From assembly GCA_000715685.1 (NCBI GenBank), contig KL569390.1:50792-60821 (forward strand): a DNA stretch of 10,030 bases, read 5' to 3'. Below, piece by piece: positions 5,828 to 10,030 of this stretch. A model generated the notes under the pieces. The model saw nothing but the letters and a program-made list of their open reading frames with translations. It searched no databases and was not told the origin of the DNA. This stretch comes from Streptomyces lilacinus. GTDB taxonomy: Bacteria; Actinomycetota; Actinomycetes; Streptomycetales; Streptomycetaceae. Each line of letters opens with the position of its first letter. Position 1 is the first letter of the stretch. Made by a program: the position numbers and the translations under genes.

Positions 5828-6427
5828 TCACCCTCTGGAAGCCGCCCGCCTGACCATGGTCGACGTCGCCGAGGCGCGGGGCTCGGCGAGCGTCGCGCAG
5901 AGGTCCTCGTAGGCGCCGCGCAGGGCCAGCAGCTGCTTGGTGGTGCGGCCGGCCGTCGTCGTGACGCGGACGGACATGTGGTCGTGCGCCACGATCCATC
6001 GGTGCGCCGGCTCGTCGCCGGTGTGGAAGCCCGTGGCCCAGTCGTTGCCGCTCATCACGTACGCGTCGGCGTGCGGGGAGTAGGCGATGACGGCCGTGCC
6101 GGAGACGTCGCGATCGACGGTCGCCCCCGTCCGCAGATTCGTCGCGCGCAGGACCAGCGCACCGGACTCGATCGCGAAGACCGGTGTGCCGTTCCCGTCG
6201 ACCCACGTGCGCAACGTGAGGTCGCTGACCGGGAATTCGGCCCGGGCGGGGAAATCGCACACCTCGCCCGCCGGATACTCGTACGGCACCGAGGCGGGGT
6301 GGGTGACCACCGGCCCGCCGGCGCCCCGCTCGACGGGCACCGGACGCGCCTGCGCCGCCCCTCCCGTCGCGGCCACCACCGCGAGCGCCACCGCGGCGGC
6401 CGATCCGCTCCGTCTCTTCCAGCCCAT
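5828..6427 (-). CDS. Secreted protein of unknown function
   Basis: This 199-residue protein has a clear Sec-type signal peptide: MGWKRR, a hydrophobic core rich in Ala and Val (about 9-20), and an AQA cleavage site after residue 27. The mature part carries two cysteines, Cys57 (EVCDFP) and Cys177 (EDLCATL), which probably form a disulfide. The middle (65-165) is rich in alternating beta-type residues and Thr/Gly, suggesting a beta-sandwich-like fold. No catalytic motif, cell-wall anchor or lipobox is visible. The start is supported by GAGGGGG (complement of 6433-6439), five bases upstream. An upstream in-frame extension to about 7066 exists, but it runs antisense to the DUF6183-type gene and is a shadow. 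The neighbouring gene on the other side is divergent, 193 bases away. Confidence 0.8.
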   Translation of the reverse strand: MGWKRRSGSAAAVALAVVAATGGAAQARPVPVERGAGGPVVTHPASVPYEYPAGEVCDFPARAEFPVSDLTLRTWVDGNGTPVFAIESGALVLRATNLRTGATVDRDVSGTAVIAYSPHADAYVMSGNDWATGFHTGDEPAHRWIVAHDHMSVRVTTTAGRTTKQLLALRGAYEDLCATLAEPRASATSTMVRRAASRG

Positions 6428-6620
6428 CGCGTCCCCCTCGTCGCCCCACCGCTTGAGGTGTTCGTCCGGCAGAGGGTAGCCCCGCCGCCCGCGGGCCACC
6501 ACAGGTCGGGCGTCGACCGCGCATGCCCGTACGCCGGGCCGCCCCCAGGGACGGCACCGGCGGCAGCGCAGGAGATCATGGACGTGTACAGGCCAAAGGA
6601 AATGCGACGAGGGAGCGGAA

Positions 6621-7745
6621 GTGACGAGCGCGAGCGGGACGGAACGGGGCGCCACCGCGCGGGGCGGGTGGGAGACCACCGAGGCCTGGGCGGCGGGTGG
6701 CGAAGCGGAACGGATCGCGGAGTTCGGCGAGGCCCTCGCGCAGGAGAGCGAGGAGACCCGGGAGCGTCTGCGCGCCCTGGACCGGAACCTGGCCCACGCC
6801 CTGCGCGTCCTGGCCCTCACCCCGGGCAGGGAGTTCGTCGAGCAACTGCTGCGCCTGTACCGCCGGACGCGCGGCGTGGGCACGGGCCCGGAGACGAGCC
6901 CGCGTTTCCTCGCCTCCCTCATCGCCCAGGCCCAGTCGCTGGACGACGCGCTCCACGTGCTCTCCGACGACGGCACCGACCGGGCCGACGAACTGCGCGT
7001 CTGCCTGTTCCACGAACTGCTGCTGCGCGGCGAGAACCCGCGGGAACTGCGCCGACGCGCGGACACCGCCTACCTCGTGCCCCCCTGGCACGTCCTGGCC
7101 TGGCTGCCCGACGAACTCGCCGAGATGGAATACGGCGCCGAGTTCCCCAGCCGTTCCTACCGGGGGAGCGTCGGCACGGGCTTCTCGGGTCTCTCCTCGC
7201 CCGTATGGGTCGACGCGGCCGCCCGCCGGGCCGGCGCGGCGTACCGGGTCCGCGAGGCCACCCCCGCACACCTGGTCGAGGCGATCGGCGGCCCGCCGTC
7301 GGTGGGCGGCTGGGCCGGTTACGAGGCGGGCGTGTTCACCACGGAGCGGGCGGTCGCCCCGGAGGCCCTGCCGGGTGTCCTGACGACGCTGCCGATGGAC
7401 TGCCTCGAGGGTCTGAAGGAGCACCAGCGCTTCGACTGGGCGCCCTGCCCGCTCGACGAGGTCTGGGAGCTCCTGTACGCGACCGCGTCGGGCGGAGGCC
7501 TCTACCACCCGGGCGTCCACGGCGCGTACGGACGCCTGTCCGCCTGGCGGTCCGTCGCGGGACTCTGCGGCGCCGGGCGCGGTGCCGGCGCGGCCGAGGT
7601 GGAACGCCGCGCCCAGGCCTGCACGTGGGTCCGGTTCGAGGCGGACACCGAGTGGTTCCACAACGAGATCTACGACTACGGCATCGCGGCCCTCACCCCC
7701 GATGGACGCCGCATCGCGGTCCTGGCCGCCACTGACACCGACTGA
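6621..7745 (+). CDS. Probable DUF6183 family protein
   Basis: This 374-residue protein starts at a GTG with a good ribosome site, GGGAG at 6611-6615. The N-terminal 170 residues are mostly helical and charged (for example 27-80 and 93-148). The C-terminal half carries a conserved-looking block: GGGLYHPGVHGAYGRLSAWR (291-310), WVRFEADTEWFHNEIYDYG (336-354) and LAATDTD at the very end. This layout matches my memory of the actinomycete family DUF6183, whose function is unknown; I could not check the assignment. No signal peptide, membrane helix or classical catalytic motif is seen, so the protein should be cytoplasmic. It stands alone: a divergent secreted-protein gene lies upstream and a strong hairpin follows. 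Paired Trp and His residues near the C-terminus could form a binding site, but that is speculation. Confidence 0.85.
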   Translation: MTSASGTERGATARGGWETTEAWAAGGEAERIAEFGEALAQESEETRERLRALDRNLAHALRVLALTPGREFVEQLLRLYRRTRGVGTGPETSPRFLASLIAQAQSLDDALHVLSDDGTDRADELRVCLFHELLLRGENPRELRRRADTAYLVPPWHVLAWLPDELAEMEYGAEFPSRSYRGSVGTGFSGLSSPVWVDAAARRAGAAYRVREATPAHLVEAIGGPPSVGGWAGYEAGVFTTERAVAPEALPGVLTTLPMDCLEGLKEHQRFDWAPCPLDEVWELLYATASGGGLYHPGVHGAYGRLSAWRSVAGLCGAGRGAGAAEVERRAQACTWVRFEADTEWFHNEIYDYGIAALTPDGRRIAVLAATDTD

Positions 7746-7796
7746 GCCCGCTCCGGTTCCGCGTCGCACGGCCGTCGACAACTTGGCCGATTCCGC

Positions 7797-7824
7797 CGGG
7801 TGTCACGGGCGGCCCGTACACCCG
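7797..7824 (+). terminator. Bulged hairpin after the DUF6183-type gene
   Basis: CGGGTGT (7797-7803) and ACGGG (7805-7809), separated by one unpaired C, pair with CCCGT (7813-7817) and ACACCCG (7818-7824). This gives 12 pairs around a 3-base loop. It lies 51 bases after the stop and 54 bases before the next ATG. A transcription terminator is the likeliest role, although no T-run follows. Confidence 0.5.
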
Positions 7825-7878
7825 TGCGGGATAGCCTGCGGAGGCGGGGGTTCATTCGTTGACCACGGGAGGCACCGT

Positions 7879-8283
7879 ATGAAACTCATCGTCCGGACCG
7901 GGCTGGCCGCCGCTGTCGCGGTGGGAGCCTTCGCCGTGGCCGTCGCTCCCGCTTCCGCCGCCGTCAGCACGGCGAACGCCCACACGGTGACCAGTGCGCA
8001 GGCGGTGGTGGCGAACCCGAAGACGATCAAGCCGGCCGCGTACAACCAGGCGCGGAGCACCCTGGCCAAGGCCGGCAGCCAGACCGCGGCCAAGTCGCAC
8101 CCCATTCACGGCAAGGACGACGTACCGGTCAGCTACGGCACCAGCCTGCTGGCCGCGGCGCGCGACGAGTTCCGGCAGACGGACCGGAAGCTGCCGGCGA
8201 AGCAGAAGAAGTCGGGCATGTCGATCCCGCACTACAACGCGATCCACAGTGCGGCGAAGACGATGGGCATCGACCGCTGGTGA
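7879..8283 (+). CDS. Small secreted basic protein, unknown function
   Basis: This 134-residue protein starts at an ATG six bases after a strong ribosome site, GGGAGG (7867-7872). It opens with a textbook signal peptide: MKLIVR, a hydrophobic core to about residue 22, and an ASA cleavage site after residue 27. The mature protein is about 107 residues, rich in Ala, Lys, Thr and Ser, without cysteine, and ends in TMGIDRW. Lysine-rich stretches (98-112 and 48-75) make it clearly basic. It may bind anionic cell-wall polymers or other extracellular partners, but nothing in the sequence proves this. A longer open frame runs upstream to 7582 through the preceding gene and is a shadow. A possible -10 box (TAGCCT, 7832-7837) lies after the upstream hairpin, so the gene probably has its own promoter. 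Confidence 0.82.
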   Translation: MKLIVRTGLAAAVAVGAFAVAVAPASAAVSTANAHTVTSAQAVVANPKTIKPAAYNQARSTLAKAGSQTAAKSHPIHGKDDVPVSYGTSLLAAARDEFRQTDRKLPAKQKKSGMSIPHYNAIHSAAKTMGIDRW

Positions 8284-8324
8284 CGTCGTAGACGCACGCC
8301 ACGCGGGCGAGGCCATCCGCCTGC

Positions 8325-8930
8325 CTACTCGTCCGGGTCGGGCCGCAGCGAGCGCCAGATCCGGTCGGGGAGGCAGCGGGTGGCCTCGTTCAGGTCGATG
8401 TCGTAGGTGCTGGACAGCCAGCGCCGCGCGGTCTCGGCGATCGGGCCCATGACGAGCACCTCGATCAGCGGGCCGGGGAGGGGAGCGAACTCGCCGGCTT
8501 CGATGTGCGGTCGCATCCATGCGGCGATGGCCCCGAACCTGTCCTCCTTGACCGCGCGGATCTCCTCGGCGTGACCGTCGAGGTAGCCGGAGTAGGCGGA
8601 GGCGTGCAGGAAGAGAGCGGCATCGCGCTGCTCCACGGTGAAGCGCAGGTACGCCTTCACGAGCGCGCGAATGCCGGTACGAGGCGTACGACTGCGACGC
8701 ACCGCGTCGACCATCACGTCGCACAGCTGCTCCAGGCAGCGGGTGTAGAGGGCGGCGGCGAGGCCGTCGAAGCTGCCGAAGTGGTGGTAGAGGCTGCCGA
8801 GACTGACCCCGCTGGCCGCGGTGACCGCGTTCACCGTGAAGCCCTGCTGACCGGACGAGGCGTACACACGCAGCGCGGCGGTCAGGAGCTGCTCGACGGT
8901 GGCCTCGCCGCGCTGCTGCTTAGGAGACAT
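8325..8930 (-). CDS. TetR-family transcriptional regulator
   Basis: This 201-residue repressor-type protein has the family's typical size. The N-terminal helix-turn-helix spans about 10-55, with VNAVTAASGVSLGSLYHHFG (33-52) as the turn and recognition helix; SLYHHF is the family signature. The remaining helices (60-195) form the ligand-binding and dimer part, which is too variable to predict a ligand. The ATG has a strong ribosome site, GGAGGGG (complement of 8938-8944), seven bases upstream. It is transcribed in the same direction as the ferredoxin and P450 genes, 82 bases downstream of the ferredoxin stop. That gap is AT-richer than its surroundings and contains repeats, so the gene may have its own promoter. 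Control of the P450/ferredoxin pair is plausible from context only. Confidence 0.92.
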   Translation of the reverse strand: MSPKQQRGEATVEQLLTAALRVYASSGQQGFTVNAVTAASGVSLGSLYHHFGSFDGLAAALYTRCLEQLCDVMVDAVRRSRTPRTGIRALVKAYLRFTVEQRDAALFLHASAYSGYLDGHAEEIRAVKEDRFGAIAAWMRPHIEAGEFAPLPGPLIEVLVMGPIAETARRWLSSTYDIDLNEATRCLPDRIWRSLRPDPDE

Positions 8931-8964
8931 CGCGCGGCCCCTCCATGGTCTCGATCGCCATGTC

Positions 8965-9019
8965 GGTCAGCCTAGATCAGAAGCGGACTGAAAAGAATTT
9001 CCAGAAAGTTGGTCAGTCC
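8965..9019. promoter_or_regulatory. Candidate promoter/operator region before the TetR gene
   Basis: GGACTGA (8985-8991) and TCAGTCC (9013-9019) are exact inverted repeats 21 bases apart, and GGTCAG words recur at 8965-8970 and 9011-9016. The stretch at 8987-9010 is unusually AT-rich for this DNA. On the minus strand TAGGCT (complement of about 8969-8974) could be a -10 box. The distal arm overlaps the ferredoxin stop codon. An autoregulatory TetR site is possible, but the 21-base spacer is long for a single TetR dimer. Confidence 0.3.
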
Positions 9020-9228
9020 CGAGGGCCGATCACCCGCCCGCTCTCGGTCACGGTGATGGCCCCGGCCGGGCAGGAGTCGGCCGCGTCGAGCACCGTCTCG
9101 TCGGGAGCGGTCTCACCGCTCAGCGGTCGGGAGCGCTCCTCGTCCAGGACGAACGACGAGGCGGCCAGGGCCGTGCAGATGCCCGATCCCATGCACCGGC
9201 CGCGGTCCACCGTCACACGCCAGGTCAT
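9013..9228 (-). CDS. [3Fe-4S] ferredoxin, P450 redox partner
   Basis: This 71-residue electron carrier has Cys12, Cys18 and Cys53 in CMGSGIC and SCPAGAI. The position that carries a fourth cysteine in [4Fe-4S] relatives is Ser15 here, so a [3Fe-4S] cluster is expected. Small ferredoxins of this type pass electrons to cytochrome P450s in Streptomyces. The gene starts three bases after the P450 stop, so the two are co-transcribed and probably translationally coupled; its own ribosome site is weak. No ferredoxin reductase gene is in the window, so reduction must rely on one encoded elsewhere. The length is normal for the family. Identification is secure from the cysteine pattern together with the neighbouring P450. 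Confidence 0.93.
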   Translation of the reverse strand: MTWRVTVDRGRCMGSGICTALAASSFVLDEERSRPLSGETAPDETVLDAADSCPAGAITVTESGRVIGPRD

Positions 9229-9231
9229 CGC

Positions 9232-10014
9232 TCACCACCCCACCGGCATCGAGCGCGGCCCGCGGACCAGCATCTGCGTCTTCCAGACGATGTCACCGGC
9301 CACGTGCAGGCCCGGCATCCGCAGGACGAGGGCCCGCAGGGCCTCCTGGAGCTCGACGCGGGCGAGGGGCGCGCCGAGGCAGTGGTGGACGCCGTGGCCG
9401 AACCCCATGTGCTGATTGCCCTCCCGGCCGAGGTCGAGCGTGTCGGGCTCGGGGAAGCGCAGCCCGTCGCGGTTGGCCGACCCCACCGACACCAGGACCG
9501 GCTCGCCCTTCCGCACCAGCGTGCCGCCCACCTCGATGTCCTGGGTCGCGTAGCGAGGCATGGAAGCGGCCATGCCCAGCGGGACGAAGCGCATCAACTC
9601 CTCGACCGCGGCGGGAATCAGCTCGGGATCCTTGTGCAGGCGCGCGAGCTCGTCGGGGTGGTCGAGGAGGGTGGCCACGAAGTTGGGGATCTGTGTCGCG
9701 GTGGTTTCGTGGCCGGCGACGAGGACGGCCACGCACAGGTCGATCAGCTCCGGCTCGGACAGCCGGTCGTCCCTGTCGCGGGCCCCGATCAGGGCCGTCA
9801 TCAGGTCGTCGGCGGGCCGGGCGCGACGCTCGGCGATCAGCCCGGCCATGTACGCGCGCAACTCCTCCCGGCTCGCGTCGGCCTCCTCGGCCGTGAGGGA
9901 GCTGGTGGAGAGGGCGTCGTCACTCCACCTTCGGAAGAGCGGACGGTCCGCCTCGGGCACCCCGAGCAGCCGGCAGATCACGGAGACGGGCAGCGGCAGC
10001 GCGTAGTCCTCGAC
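9232..10014 (-). CDS. Cytochrome P450, C-terminal part, cut by the contig end
   Basis: The visible 260 residues are the C-terminal two-thirds of a bacterial class I P450. Counting from the first genomic codon, the I-helix oxygen-activation motif AGHETT is at 100-105, the K-helix ExxR at 139-142 (ELMR), and the heme loop FGHGVHHCLG at 205-214, with Cys212 as the thiolate ligand. SANRDG (179-184) and the ETLR-like region resemble CYP105/CYP107-type enzymes that hydroxylate natural products or xenobiotics; the exact family is uncertain. About 130-150 N-terminal residues, including the start, are missing. The frame appears to continue to an ATG at 10029, but those five codons (MYKRQ) are sequencing adapter. 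The coupled ferredoxin supplies electrons. Confidence 0.93.
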   Translation of the reverse strand, partial: VEDYALPLPVSVICRLLGVPEADRPLFRRWSDDALSTSSLTAEEADASREELRAYMAGLIAERRARPADDLMTALIGARDRDDRLSEPELIDLCVAVLVAGHETTATQIPNFVATLLDHPDELARLHKDPELIPAAVEELMRFVPLGMAASMPRYATQDIEVGGTLVRKGEPVLVSVGSANRDGLRFPEPDTLDLGREGNQHMGFGHGVHHCLGAPLARVELQEALRALVLRMPGLHVAGDIVWKTQMLVRGPRSMPVGW

Positions 10015-10030
10015 CTGTCTCTTATACACA
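10015..10030. other. Untrimmed Tn5/Nextera mosaic-end adapter
   Basis: CTGTCTCTTATACACA matches 16 bases of the reverse complement of the 19-base Tn5 mosaic end (AGATGTGTATAAGAGACAG) used in Nextera library preparation. It lies exactly at the window end and is far more AT-rich than the flanking DNA. It is almost certainly library adapter left in the assembly, not genomic sequence. Confidence 0.97.

Noticed and set aside
6487..6496. GCCCGCGGGC palindrome in the divergent intergenic region
   Set aside because: It is a short GC-only palindrome of the kind that arises by chance at this base composition. No promoter box is placed clearly around it. The rest of 6428-6620 shows only ribosome sites and a weak TACCCT box on the minus strand.
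6578..6620. ATG with GGAG three bases upstream, possible start or leader peptide before the DUF6183-type gene
   Set aside because: The ATG is in a different frame from the gene, the GGAG spacing is too short, and the frame merges into a long shadow.
5792..7735. 647-codon open frame on the plus strand
   Set aside because: It covers the antisense of the secreted-protein gene and an alternate frame of the DUF6183-type gene. Its translation is Arg/Gly/Pro-rich shadow sequence without motifs.
8284..8324. Possible bidirectional terminator between the small secreted gene and the TetR gene
   Set aside because: Only 4-bp arms such as GGCG/CGCC are visible, too weak to support a call.

Overview
The window reads as chromosomal DNA of a high-GC actinomycete, most likely Streptomyces or a close relative. 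Codon third positions are almost all G or C, long open shadow frames run antisense to real genes, GTG and ATG starts are mixed, and several genes have no Shine-Dalgarno, as is common for leaderless actinomycete transcripts. The gene content (MmyB-type regulator, DUF6183-like protein, small secreted proteins, P450 with [3Fe-4S] ferredoxin) fits the same group. No rRNA, tRNA, CRISPR array, insertion sequence or phage gene is visible.

Layout. (1) 252-2665, plus: a two-gene unit with a 4-base stop/start overlap. It encodes a Cdc48-like AAA+ ATPase with a TPR-like N-terminus and a TPR protein with four C-terminal membrane helices. (2) 2870-5028, plus: a short-chain dehydrogenase/reductase, an XRE/MmyB-like regulator and a small three-helix membrane protein that overlaps the regulator by 14 bases. 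The two intergenic regions here hold strong inverted repeats and a GCGACC tandem repeat. (3) 5064-6427, minus: a LysE/RhtB-type exporter and, upstream of it, a secreted protein of unknown function. A perfect 9-bp stem-loop lies between them. (4) 6621-8283, plus: a probable DUF6183 protein, a bulged hairpin that looks like a terminator, and a small secreted basic protein. (5) 8325-10014, minus: a TetR-type regulator, a [3Fe-4S] ferredoxin and the C-terminal 260 residues of a cytochrome P450.

The last 16 bases (10015-10030) are not genomic. They match the Tn5/Nextera mosaic end used in library preparation, so the window ends at an untrimmed contig end. A start called there (protein beginning MYKRQ) is an artefact, and the P450 is truncated by the assembly rather than by biology.

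How the genes work together: the ATPase and the membrane TPR protein are translationally coupled and probably act in one membrane-associated complex. The ferredoxin is almost certainly the electron carrier for the adjacent P450, with the TetR protein as a candidate local regulator. The SDR and MmyB-type regulator are a plausible enzyme/regulator pair. I see no clear sign of a wholly new system. The most distinctive biology is the AAA+/TPR-membrane pair and the dense set of intergenic inverted repeats.
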